Assembly: GCF_003024675.1 (NCBI RefSeq)
Contig: NZ_PYLP01000017.1
Coordinates: forward strand, 1-53,739
Length of the DNA stretch: 53,739 nt
Source of the DNA: Faecalibacillus faecis
GTDB lineage: Bacteria; Bacillota_I; Bacilli_A; Erysipelotrichales; Coprobacillaceae
Direction: 5' to 3'
The translations under genes and the position numbers were made by a program. Numbering within the stretch: the stretch's first letter is position 1; each line of letters starts with the position of its first letter. The notes below the pieces were generated by a model, which searched no databases, had not been told where the DNA came from, and worked only from the letters and a program-made list of their open reading frames with translations. Below, one piece after another: positions 41,632 to 50,305 of the stretch.

Positions 41632-44600
41632 ATGAGAAAAAAATCAAAGAAAATAATAAGTAGTATTTTAGGTTTAGTTGTGTTGTTTCAAATGGTATGT
41701 CCAGTTTCTTCCTATGCAGTAGAAAATGGTGGACAAGAAACGACGAATGAAAGCTTAGTGATGGATGAAAACACTGGTAAAGACGAAGATAACAGTGCTC
41801 AGGACTCTTCAAAAGATGAAGAAAATATCGTTGTTATGGCTGCTCACGAAAGCGAAGACTATAAATATCTTTCTGATTTAGATTATATTACAGAAAATAA
41901 TTGGTCTTATGCAGGATGGGGAGAAATCAAAAAAGACAAGAATATTGAAAATGGACAAATCAGTTTACTTGTTGATGGAACAAGGATCTATTTCAATAAA
42001 GGTATGGGAGCGCATGCTTCTTCACAACTTACCTATGATGTTTCTGGTTTTTCAGGTACATATACCCGATTTGTTTCTAAAATGGGAGTCGATGCTTCTA
42101 AAAATGGTCTAGGAGAAGTTTGGTTTAGAATTTCTGCTTCAAAGGATGGAACAAATTGGGATGAACTTTATAAATCAAATACAGTAACTTCAAAAGACAA
42201 TGCCTTAGATGTAGATTTAAATATTAAAGATTATAAATATTTAAGATTATATGCAGATAAAAATGGCTCAAATGCAGTAGATCATGCTGTTTATGCAGAT
42301 TCGCGAATTGTAAAAGAAAACTATGATCTTTCATCAGAACTTTTTGATGATATTAAAAAGGTATCTTACTATGATGAAATTCTTTCTAAAAATACAGTAG
42401 AAGAAAACTATAATAATCATTTCGATACAGTATTAAAAAGAGAATTTGTCAATCGCATGGGTTATTGGAATTTACAAAACAGTATCAAAGACGATGATAC
42501 TGGTGAAGCTAAAGAAGCTATTAAATGGATTTTTAATGACCAAAAAAACTTACAACTATTTATTGAAACTGGAAATGTAGGAGATTCTTTAAAATGTGTT
42601 AGTCTATTAAAAGAATTATATAGTAAGCACAAAGATGATCTTAATGATCAAACACAAGGTGATGTTTATAAAAAGATGATGATTGCCTTAGCAATTGCTT
42701 ATAGCACAGATAAAAACGGTTCACCGTTGAGTTTCAATATGCAACCGAATTCTTATGATGCTTTAAAAAGATATGAAATTATAAAAGATCTATACGATTC
42801 AGGTCTGTTTGCTAGAAAAGATGAATTTAGTACATACAACATGGAACTTATTCGAATGGTAATGAATGATTCTATTAGTAATGATGAAATCTATTGGTTA
42901 AGACATTACTCACAATCACGTCATGGAACGGATCTCAATAAAGCTCTAAACCCTTATAATTATATGCGTTATGTTTCACCAAACTATGCTCAAGATAAAT
43001 TTTATGATGCAAACAATAAAGAAACATATGATACGAAGTATCAATTAAGTAAATATAACATTCCTTATGGATTAAATAGTGATGGAACAAAGACATCAAG
43101 AACATGGATGGTTATGGAAGCTGGAGGTATTTGTTGGAATATTTCAAGATTAGGACAAAACTTAAATCGTGTTTATGGAATACCAACAGTAGGTATCTAT
43201 CAACCAGCTCATGAATCTTATTTTACTTATTCACAAAATAGTGATGGTAAAGGTATCTGGAGTATTGGAAACAATATTTTTGGTTGGGGACAAAGTTCGT
43301 CAAAATGGTATGGTGGAAATGGAACACGTTTATTATTAAATTGGAATAATAAATCATTTACACGTCCACATATGGGATTAAAGGTTGATCTAGGTAATGG
43401 AGTGAAATCGGATGTAGGAAATAACGGTGGATATCAATTATTAGGACAAGCTGCTTTAAATAACTATGAAGCTTATCAAAAATCACTTTATTATAACTTA
43501 ATTGCTAATTCTTATGAAAGTGCAACAATAAAAGAAGAAGTTTATAATAAAGCACTAGAAGTTTTAGATATCAATTTAGACAGTTTTGAAGCAATACTTA
43601 ATCTTTATAAACAAAAAGGTGATCAAGTAACAAGTGCAAATTGGTTAGAATTCGCTAAAAGAGTGATTTCAACATATACCTACTATCCAATGGCTATGAC
43701 AGATTTATTAAGAGTGATTAATCCTTATTTGAATAGAGAAGATACACTAGAAGTTGATATGTTAAAAACAGAAGCTTTGAATAAAGCTTTAAATGCGACA
43801 GATGATGAGGTATTACAATCAGGAGCATGTAGAGAAATTGCCCGTGCACTCCTAGGCAGTGACAAAGTCGATTTAGCTTCATTCTCTTTTGATGGAGAAA
43901 ATGCGGGTAAGATCGTTATGAATTCAAAATATGATGATTATGATTTCCAAGTCCAATATAGTTTGGATGGGGGAAATACTTGGGAAACCTCATTAGAACA
44001 TAAAATAGTTTTATCTAAAAAACAAATCGAAAGTATTACTGCTGATAATGATATCCAAGTTAAAATATCAGGATCAAATCAAATATTTACGATTGATATT
44101 TTAAAAGGTGAAAATATTTCTTCAAAAACACTTGCGATGAATGATGATGAAGATTCCTTTGTTGGAAAAATAGAATTTTTAGAATATAGTATAGACAATG
44201 GAAAAACATGGAAGGCTTTTGATAGTGATACGAGAATTACAGGAAATCAAAAAGTGCTTGCTCGATACAGAGCACATGGGGTGTATTTAAGTGGAGATAG
44301 TACAGAATATAACTTTACTGAAAATAACGATAAAGAGAAAAAATATGTTTACGTTAAAGATATTTCTTACGTATCTTCTGGAAGTTCTCAAAGTGGATAT
44401 GCTGCAAAAAATATGATCGATGCCAGTCCATTTACAACATGGCATACAACGTGGGGACAAGTTGCTAAAGATAAAACCTATGTCGTAAGCTTTAATGAAG
44501 TAAAATATTTATCACAAATTTCCTATGATCCTGCGGGATTAAATGGAAGAATCAAATCAGCAAAGGTTTATGTTAGTCTAGATGGGCAAGAATGGACCTT

Positions 44601-45606
44601 AGCGGGAGAAAAAACAAATATGGCAAATAACACCGCCAGAAAAGAACTTGTTTTAGATGAATCTCTTCCAGCAAAATTTGTGAAAATCGAAGCAACGGAA
44701 ACTTATGGAAACAACGAAGGACCAAATAAATATGTAAGTGGAACTCGTTTTAATTATTATGAAGACACCACAAAAGTTTATAAGGATCCTAGTGTCGAAT
44801 ATTCAGTAACTTCACTTACTAATAAAGATGTTGTAGCGACTTTACAACTTCCTTCAGGATTTAAAGCTGTTGGTGAAAGTACATATACATTTGATAAAAA
44901 TGGTGAACATACATTCACTTATAAAGATTTAAATAATAAGGAAAAAACAATCGAAGCCAAAGTTTCATGGATCGATAAAGAAGTTCCAACTGCAACAGTA
45001 GAATATGATATTACAGAAAAAACAGAATTTGCGGTGAAAGCAACTTTAAAAGATTTTTCAAAAGAAAATGTAAAAGTGCTTAATGGTGATGAAGATGGTA
45101 GTCATACTTTTACAAAAAATGGCGAATTTACTTTCATGATTCAAGATGAAGCAGGTAATATTGGTTATGTTACCGCAAAAGTAACATGGATTACAGCTAA
45201 AGATACTGAGGTGGACGATGATTTATATGTTAAATCAGATGATTATGTTGTTAAAGATGATGTAATTAAAAATATTGATGCAAATACTTCATTAGAAGAA
45301 TTAAAATCAAAATTAAATACAAATGCGAAACAATTCAAACTTATTAAAAATGGTCAAGAAGTTGATATAATTTCAACAGGAACAATTCTTGTTCTTGATA
45401 ATGATAGAAGTTATACATTAGTTGTAACTGGAGATATTAATGGTGATAGTTTTCATAATCAATTAGATCTAACTCTTTTAATTAATCACTTGTTAGATCG
45501 TACTTTGATTCAAAATGAAATAGAATCAATGGCATCGAATATGAATGATGATGGTGAAATTGATATTGTCGATCTTTCAATAATGAACAAGAAAACACTT
45601 AATTAG
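41632..45606 (+). CDS. secreted dockerin protein with NPCBM, transglutaminase-like and F5/8C domains
   Basis: This is a 1324-aa secreted protein. Signal peptide about 1-30; acidic linker; NPCBM-type carbohydrate-binding domain about 76-227; a large helical central region; a papain/transglutaminase-like core with Cys501 (GGICWNIS), His527 (PAHESYF) and Asn547 four residues after Trp; a coagulation-factor F5/8C (CBM32-like) domain about 903-1044; two Ig-like repeats about 1055-1190; a small linker domain before the dockerin; and a type I dockerin 1264-1324. Both dockerin calcium loops are canonical (DxNxDx6D at 1268-1279 and NxNxDx6D at 1303-1314). The next gene encodes a cohesin. Likely a glycan- or glycoprotein-targeted protease or cross-linking enzyme docked on the cell surface. 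The start follows AAAGGAG. Domain names are from motif reading only. Confidence 0.8.
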   Translation: MRKKSKKIISSILGLVVLFQMVCPVSSYAVENGGQETTNESLVMDENTGKDEDNSAQDSSKDEENIVVMAAHESEDYKYLSDLDYITENNWSYAGWGEIKKDKNIENGQISLLVDGTRIYFNKGMGAHASSQLTYDVSGFSGTYTRFVSKMGVDASKNGLGEVWFRISASKDGTNWDELYKSNTVTSKDNALDVDLNIKDYKYLRLYADKNGSNAVDHAVYADSRIVKENYDLSSELFDDIKKVSYYDEILSKNTVEENYNNHFDTVLKREFVNRMGYWNLQNSIKDDDTGEAKEAIKWIFNDQKNLQLFIETGNVGDSLKCVSLLKELYSKHKDDLNDQTQGDVYKKMMIALAIAYSTDKNGSPLSFNMQPNSYDALKRYEIIKDLYDSGLFARKDEFSTYNMELIRMVMNDSISNDEIYWLRHYSQSRHGTDLNKALNPYNYMRYVSPNYAQDKFYDANNKETYDTKYQLSKYNIPYGLNSDGTKTSRTWMVMEAGGICWNISRLGQNLNRVYGIPTVGIYQPAHESYFTYSQNSDGKGIWSIGNNIFGWGQSSSKWYGGNGTRLLLNWNNKSFTRPHMGLKVDLGNGVKSDVGNNGGYQLLGQAALNNYEAYQKSLYYNLIANSYESATIKEEVYNKALEVLDINLDSFEAILNLYKQKGDQVTSANWLEFAKRVISTYTYYPMAMTDLLRVINPYLNREDTLEVDMLKTEALNKALNATDDEVLQSGACREIARALLGSDKVDLASFSFDGENAGKIVMNSKYDDYDFQVQYSLDGGNTWETSLEHKIVLSKKQIESITADNDIQVKISGSNQIFTIDILKGENISSKTLAMNDDEDSFVGKIEFLEYSIDNGKTWKAFDSDTRITGNQKVLARYRAHGVYLSGDSTEYNFTENNDKEKKYVYVKDISYVSSGSSQSGYAAKNMIDASPFTTWHTTWGQVAKDKTYVVSFNEVKYLSQISYDPAGLNGRIKSAKVYVSLDGQEWTLAGEKTNMANNTARKELVLDESLPAKFVKIEATETYGNNEGPNKYVSGTRFNYYEDTTKVYKDPSVEYSVTSLTNKDVVATLQLPSGFKAVGESTYTFDKNGEHTFTYKDLNNKEKTIEAKVSWIDKEVPTATVEYDITEKTEFAVKATLKDFSKENVKVLNGDEDGSHTFTKNGEFTFMIQDEAGNIGYVTAKVTWITAKDTEVDDDLYVKSDDYVVKDDVIKNIDANTSLEELKSKLNTNAKQFKLIKNGQEVDIISTGTILVLDNDRSYTLVVTGDINGDSFHNQLDLTLLINHLLDRTLIQNEIESMASNMNDDGEIDIVDLSIMNKKTLN

Positions 45607-45627
45607 TGGTAAAAGAAGGAGAAAAAG

Positions 45628-46566
45628 ATGAAAAGAAAAATTATCTCAGTTATAACAACTTTTGTATTAATACTATCTTCTCATTTTTCAATGATTTACG
45701 CATTGGATAAACCTCATTTAAATTTAAATGAAAAAGAAGATTCAGTAGAAGTAACACTGAATCTTCCCAAAGTAGAAAATGGGTTAGATGCTTTCTCTGG
45801 TAAAATTGATTATGATCAAAATAAATTAGAACTTGTTAAAGTAAAACAGGTATCAAAAAAATTAAAAACACCAGAGTATAATGAAAATAACGGAAAATTT
45901 ATTTTATTGATCAATTCTAAAACCATTAATGAATCAGTTGATGCAGTATGCTTTACATTTAAAGTTAAGAAAAATGTTGCAGGGGATACAACGGTAAAAG
46001 TAACTAAATTAACAGGAGCTACTTCAAAAAATCAAAAGATTAATTTAGATGATGTACAAACTGTTTTTACAACAGACAAGAAAGAAAACAATTCCAATAC
46101 GGGTAACGGTTCTAATAGTTCAGATACATCTAAAGACAATGATTCAAAAAATGATACGAATAAATCAAATACAACCACTAAACCAAATGATTCTCATAAA
46201 AATAGTGATGAGAAAAACATAAGTAAACAAAATAAGGTTAGTTCAGATGATAGTTTAAGTAAAAAGGAGACAAAAAAAGAAATTATTTCAGCAAATAAAA
46301 CGAATCAAAAATCATCAGTAAATGAAGCAACAAAAAAAGATACCGATGCTAATAAAACAACATCTTCAGAAGATAAAACTTCTTCAAATGAAGATGAAAC
46401 AAGCGTTTTACAAGATGGCAGTAAACAAAAAAAGGAAAAAGGAAATAAAAAAAATATTAATGGAAAACTGATTGTTGAAAAAAAAGAGCTAATCTATCCA
46501 AAAATCTTGATAGTCGTTGCACTTTTGATTTTATTGTTACTACTAAAATTAAGAAAGAAAAAATAG
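45628..46566 (+). CDS. membrane-anchored cohesin-domain scaffold protein
   Basis: This is a 312-aa surface protein. Signal peptide 1-25 (IISVITTFVLILSSHFSMIYA); a single cohesin domain about 30-150, with the family pattern VEVTLNLPKVENGLDAFSGKI, then FSGKIDYDQNKLELVKVK and a CFTFKVKK strand; a 130-residue Ser/Asn/Lys/Thr-rich low-complexity linker; and a C-terminal membrane helix LIVVALLILLLLL followed by the basic tail KLRKKK. No LPXTG motif, so it is held by the membrane helix. It starts 21 bp after the dockerin gene with AGAAGGAG, so the two form an operon. It would hold dockerin proteins on the cell surface. Confidence 0.8.
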   Translation: MKRKIISVITTFVLILSSHFSMIYALDKPHLNLNEKEDSVEVTLNLPKVENGLDAFSGKIDYDQNKLELVKVKQVSKKLKTPEYNENNGKFILLINSKTINESVDAVCFTFKVKKNVAGDTTVKVTKLTGATSKNQKINLDDVQTVFTTDKKENNSNTGNGSNSSDTSKDNDSKNDTNKSNTTTKPNDSHKNSDEKNISKQNKVSSDDSLSKKETKKEIISANKTNQKSSVNEATKKDTDANKTTSSEDKTSSNEDETSVLQDGSKQKKEKGNKKNINGKLIVEKKELIYPKILIVVALLILLLLLKLRKKK

Positions 46567-46700
46567 ATAAAAGAAAGGGTAACCAAATAATTTAGAGGAT
46601 AAGCCAAATTATTTAGGGGACAACTTTAAGGCTGATTAAGAAAACTCTGTTGAAAGTTAGGGGTTCTTTAGGTAGCTAACCTAAAATACTAAAATAAAAT

Positions 46701-48342
46701 TTATGAAAAAGAGAGCAAATAGGGAATGTAACTGTTGGCACCTTCTATTTTGTCATAGCCGTTAGTTCCATAATAATTTTGCTTATATGTACGATTGAGT
46801 CTTTCTTCAATCTGTTTGAATGGTCTATATTTTTGGCTTTATGAAATAACATGATATTTTTGAAATAGAACTAATGAACAACCATGAGGCAAATCTCAAA
46901 TGAGACACCTCATGGTTTTATATTTCCTAAAAATCTACATGTCTGAGTTCGAAAAGTTTATCTAGGATATCATAGTTTTTCAAAGCTATATTCTTTATGC
47001 CTTCCAACTCTTTGTTTAGGGCCTGTATTTTTAAATCAATTTCATCTAGCGTTATATTACAGTTTTCATTAAACGCCTGATAATCTTCATCTACAATCAC
47101 TGCATATTTTTTCATGTTTTCCAATAAGCAGAGCATGAGTCTTGCCGCATGCGGCACAAATAATACGCTGAATGGAAACTTTGATTTTTCTTCCAAGAAA
47201 ATCATAGCAGCGAGAATAGGAAGAATGCATATGCCAGTTATGACTGCCACAGGTGCATTCAATAGAAGATAAAGAAAATGAAAAAAGGAAATCAGAATAT
47301 AGTTTTCTGAATTTGATAAGAGCATCAAAATCATTTTTAGCTTTGGAAGTATTGAGTTTTATAGAGTAATCAGTTATTATAATCATGTCTTTAACGAGAG
47401 CTGATACACCATTGACATAGTTTATGATGGTCTGGTGAGAAATACGCACACCATGTATCTGTTTCATGATGAGAGCTGTTTTTCTGGCACTAAGGCCATA
47501 ATTGACGTAATACGTCAGAATAAGACCAAGAACTTTATGATCAAAATGAATTCTTAAATATTGAATCCTGTATTTAAAGATTGAGATGTCTTTTTAAGAG
47601 GGTCCATATCAAATTTGAACTCACGATAATGATATCTGAGACGATACTGATTGCTAGAAGTAAGAAGAGAATCCCTGTCATCACTATCTAAAATTTCTTT
47701 ATTATGTTTGTAATAGGGACAGTCTTGATTCATGCAGACATAAACAAAATAGCCATTGCGATCATGGTGTAAAGTAAGTTTTCGTTTGCAGTGAGGACAG
47801 TAGATACCAATATCATATTTAATTGTCGTTTTAACGGTAAAAGTATTCCTGCAAGCTTTGCATTGATATTGACCTTTGCCTTTATTGTTGTCGTAAATAT
47901 ATTCTTTAGGAGCACCACAATAAGGACATACACCATCAAATGTAAAAGATTTGGAATTTCTTCGTCTAACAGGCCCAATATTCTTTTCATTGATGATGTC
48001 TTCAAAAGAAAGCTGTTCAACTAGTTCGTTTTTGAATAGAGGCGGTTCATCGACCTTGAAATCAGCATAGGAAATTTGGACATCTTTGTTTTTAGAAGAT
48101 TTAAGATGAGAGATTTCTTTTTTGGTAACAGGATTGATATTGTCTTCAAAGAACTTGTTGGGTCAGTTAATATGTTCAGAGGCCTCATCAAGATGATAGA
48201 TAAAATCAATATCGTTCAAATGATCAGAAATAGAGTTAGGGATCCTGTTTAAGAGGTTTAAAGGTTGAAAATATTGAGAGAATTTAAAATTTTGTTTAGA
48301 AGAAGATTCAATAGAATCAATTAAATGTGTTATACTTTGCAT
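46701..48342 (-). pseudogene. zinc-ribbon transposase remnant, interrupted
   Basis: The start ATG at 48342 has the site AAAGGAT on the minus strand. The frame runs QSITHLIDSIESS... to an in-frame TGA (48163-48165), then continues in the same frame through a zinc ribbon CPYCGAPKEYIYD...CKAC and a second CPHC...C, to about 47590, where a frameshift moves it to ISIFKYRIQYLR...HGVRISHQTIINYVNG. From about 47345 to 46837 a different transposase relic is inserted. The C-terminal piece, KQIEERLNRTYKQNYYGTNGY, resumes at 46836-46701. The DDE core is lost. IS family not assigned; two zinc ribbons plus a DDE C-terminus suggest a clade of ISs from gut Firmicutes. Confidence 0.65.
46837..47345 (-). mobile_element. 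small IS-like relic inside the zinc-ribbon transposase relic
   Basis: It begins at the 25-bp end motif shared with 35807-35831, then a hairpin CCATGAGG/CCTCATGG (46882-46915) with TTTT. On the minus strand it encodes FDALIKFRKLYSDFLFSFSLSSIEC, CGSHNWHMHSSYSR, and IQRIICAACGKTHALL, a zinc-ribbon pattern of the DUF6431 kind found in IS accessory or transposase proteins. A frameshift at about 47125 then leads to MKKYAVIVDEDYQAFNENC. The right boundary is uncertain. Confidence 0.5.
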
Positions 48343-48426
48343 GATGAAATATCCTTTCGTTAGATTTTGATTAGCACTTAAAAGTATAACAAGGAATTTC
48401 ATCTTCTTTAGTATAAACGAAAAAAG

Positions 48427-48458
48427 ATGATTACTAAGATATACTCAGTAATCATTTT
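48427..48458. terminator. bidirectional terminator-like hairpin
   Basis: ATGATTACT (48427-48435) pairs with AGTAATCAT (48447-48455), with T after it on the plus strand and A before it (T on the minus strand). It marks the right edge of the accessory region. Confidence 0.6.
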
Positions 48459-48545
48459 ACTGTTAATATAGATAAATTGGAAGGTAGTGTATTTACGCTA
48501 TTAATATAGATTTTTGACCTACCAAAATAAAAAGGAAAGTGTTAT

Positions 48546-48941
48546 ATGAAAAATCATGTAAAAGTGAAGATTGATGGAATATTAAATAATAGTTTATTTA
48601 AGATTACAATGATTGTTCTATGTTGTTTGATATTGTCTACTTCTATTATTAGAACGGATAATTTTATAAATTGTATGTTTAATGGGTTAGTCATTTTTGC
48701 TTTATTAATAAATATCTATCATTTACCAATAGTAAATGATTATATAAAGAAGTGCAAAAAGAAATGTGGACTTATAATATTATTAATAGGATGTATTGTT
48801 TTTGGTTTTTGGTATTATTTTGAAATTGGTGGATTAGTAGGTTTTACGATCATTTGTATTTCCTTTTATTTGATTATATGGGGTATATTAAATACTTTTA
48901 AAATTAAAGAATTGTTTTACATGTTGTTAAATCTTATATAG
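48546..48941 (+). CDS. small membrane protein of unknown function
   Basis: This is a 131-aa protein made almost entirely of four hydrophobic helices, arranged as two hairpins: about 19-32 and 43-61, a charged loop IKKCKKKCG near 70, then about 75-92 and 95-115. I do not recognise the family. The start ATG follows AAAGGAAAG. It is the first intact gene after the IS graveyard and is followed by its own terminator. It may belong to the accessory region rather than the core. Confidence 0.55.
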   Translation: MKNHVKVKIDGILNNSLFKITMIVLCCLILSTSIIRTDNFINCMFNGLVIFALLINIYHLPIVNDYIKKCKKKCGLIILLIGCIVFGFWYYFEIGGLVGFTIICISFYLIIWGILNTFKIKELFYMLLNLI

Positions 48942-48957
48942 ATCTAACAATTTTTTT
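48924..48957 (+). terminator. terminator after small membrane protein gene
   Basis: TTGTTA (48924-48929) pairs with TAACAA (48945-48950), extended inward by ATC/GAT past a mismatch, and followed by seven T. Confidence 0.7.
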
Positions 48958-49032
48958 ATATGTTGGTGTACATAATTTTCTATGTGCAACTCATTTATGT
49001 TTTGTTATAATAGGGCAGAAGGTGGTGATTTT

Positions 49033-49731
49033 ATGCCAGTTGGCGTTCTAACAAATGTATGTGCTGTCTTTATTGGCACATTTGTCGGAGGATTTATTAA
49101 AAAAATATTACCAAAACATCTTATTGAAGAACTTCCAAAAGTATTTGGGATTTGTTCAGTAACGATTGGGATTACTTCTATTTTAAATGTAAAAACATTA
49201 CCTATGGTTATTATGGCTATTATTTTAGGTTTTGTTATTGGAGAACTTTGTCATCTTTATGATCATGTTCATCATATTTTTGCCTATTTGCTTGATAGGT
49301 TGCCTTTTAGTATAGAAGGTAATCAAGAAGAATATATGCAACTCTATTTATTAGTTGTTTTAATGTTTTCTATGTCAGGAATGGGTTTATTTGGAGCTTT
49401 GACTGAAGGAATGTCAGGGGATGCTTCTGTTTTAATTTCTAAATCTGTTTTAGATTTTTTCACAGCTATTTTATTTGGGGCAGCTTTAGGTTATGCTCAA
49501 AGTTTGATTTGCGTTCCACAACTTATTATTTTACTCGCTTGTTTTTTCCTTGCTAAAGCAATCTTACCATTTGTAAATGCAACAATGATTGCAGATTTTA
49601 AAGCGTGTGGGGGTGTTATTACGATGATTACTGGTCTAACTGTTTCTAAAATACTTGATGTACGTGCGATGAATCTTGTACCAGCCCTTATTTTAGTAAT
49701 ACCTTTTGTAGGAATTTATGCAATGTTATAG
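49033..49731 (+). CDS. DUF554 family membrane protein (YdfK-like)
   Basis: This is a 233-aa integral membrane protein of the DUF554 family. It starts with the typical MPVGVLTNVCAVFIGTFVGG, followed by KKILPKHLIEELPKVFGICSVTIGI and several long hydrophobic segments, including the GFVIGELCHLYD region near 80 and a Gly-rich MTGLTVSKILDVRAMNLVPAL near the end. Function is unknown in the family; a transport role is suspected. The ATG at 49033 follows AAGGTGGTG; 17 upstream codons in frame overlap the promoter (TATAAT at 49006-49011) and are rejected. It is probably co-transcribed with the GNAT gene 8 bp downstream. Confidence 0.85.
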   Translation: MPVGVLTNVCAVFIGTFVGGFIKKILPKHLIEELPKVFGICSVTIGITSILNVKTLPMVIMAIILGFVIGELCHLYDHVHHIFAYLLDRLPFSIEGNQEEYMQLYLLVVLMFSMSGMGLFGALTEGMSGDASVLISKSVLDFFTAILFGAALGYAQSLICVPQLIILLACFFLAKAILPFVNATMIADFKACGGVITMITGLTVSKILDVRAMNLVPALILVIPFVGIYAML

Positions 49732-49739
49732 GATGGATT

Positions 49740-50228
49740 ATGTTAAAGAAAGTAACTTTAAAAGATTTAGATCTTATTGATTCTATTGAAAAAACATGTT
49801 TTCCTAGTCAAGAGGCAGCAAGTAAGGATTCTTTAAAAGGACGTTTAGAAGTTTATCCAGAAGGCTTTTATCTTTACTATGTAGATGAAACACCTATTGG
49901 ATATATCGGTGGTTTAAAAAACAATCAATGTGAATTACCAGATGAAATGTATGAAAATGCTTCTTTGCATCATCCAAATGGTGATTATCAACTTATTTTT
50001 TCAGTCTGTATCTTGCCGGATTATCGTCATAAGGGTTATGCAAGAAAGATGGTTAAAGAATACGTTTCTTTAAAAGAAAATGAAGTAAATGGATTTGTTT
50101 TAACATGTAAAGATCATTTGATTCCTTTTTATGAAAGCTGTAGCTTTCATTTTAAAGGAGTTTCAAAATCTGTTCATGGAAATGCTAAATGGAATGATAT
50201 GGTAAGAATAAATGAAAGAGAAAGATAG
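49740..50228 (+). CDS. GNAT-family N-acetyltransferase
   Basis: This is a 162-aa acetyl-CoA-dependent acetyltransferase. The core is readable: an N-terminal strand-helix (KKVTLKDLDLIDSIEKTCF), a DETPIGYIGGL strand pair near 55, then the motif A segment FSVCILPDYRHKGYARKMVKEYV near 90-112, with the acetyl-CoA loop RHKGYA, and the C-terminal FYESCSFHFKGVS. The pattern (GLKNNQCELPDEMYENASLHHPNGDYQLIFSVCILPDYR) recalls serotonin/arylalkylamine acetyltransferase-like proteins of bacteria. Substrate unknown. It follows DUF554 by 8 bp and ends in a terminator. Confidence 0.85.
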   Translation: MLKKVTLKDLDLIDSIEKTCFPSQEAASKDSLKGRLEVYPEGFYLYYVDETPIGYIGGLKNNQCELPDEMYENASLHHPNGDYQLIFSVCILPDYRHKGYARKMVKEYVSLKENEVNGFVLTCKDHLIPFYESCSFHFKGVSKSVHGNAKWNDMVRINERER

Positions 50229-50241
50229 TATTTCTCTTTTT
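50215..50241 (+). terminator. terminator after GNAT gene
   Basis: AAAGAGAAA (50215-50223) pairs with TTTCTCTTT (50231-50239), with more T after. It contains the stop codon. Confidence 0.75.
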
Positions 50242-50305
50242 TTGTACTATTTAGCCAATGACTAAAATACTATTTCGTTTTACAATGAAAAAAAGGAGAA
50301 ATTGT

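Noticed and set aside
47791-48209. Several 60-96 codon frames on both strands across the zinc-ribbon transposase relic
   Set aside because: They are shadows: the true frame carries CPYCG/CPHC motifs and is explained by the pseudogene.
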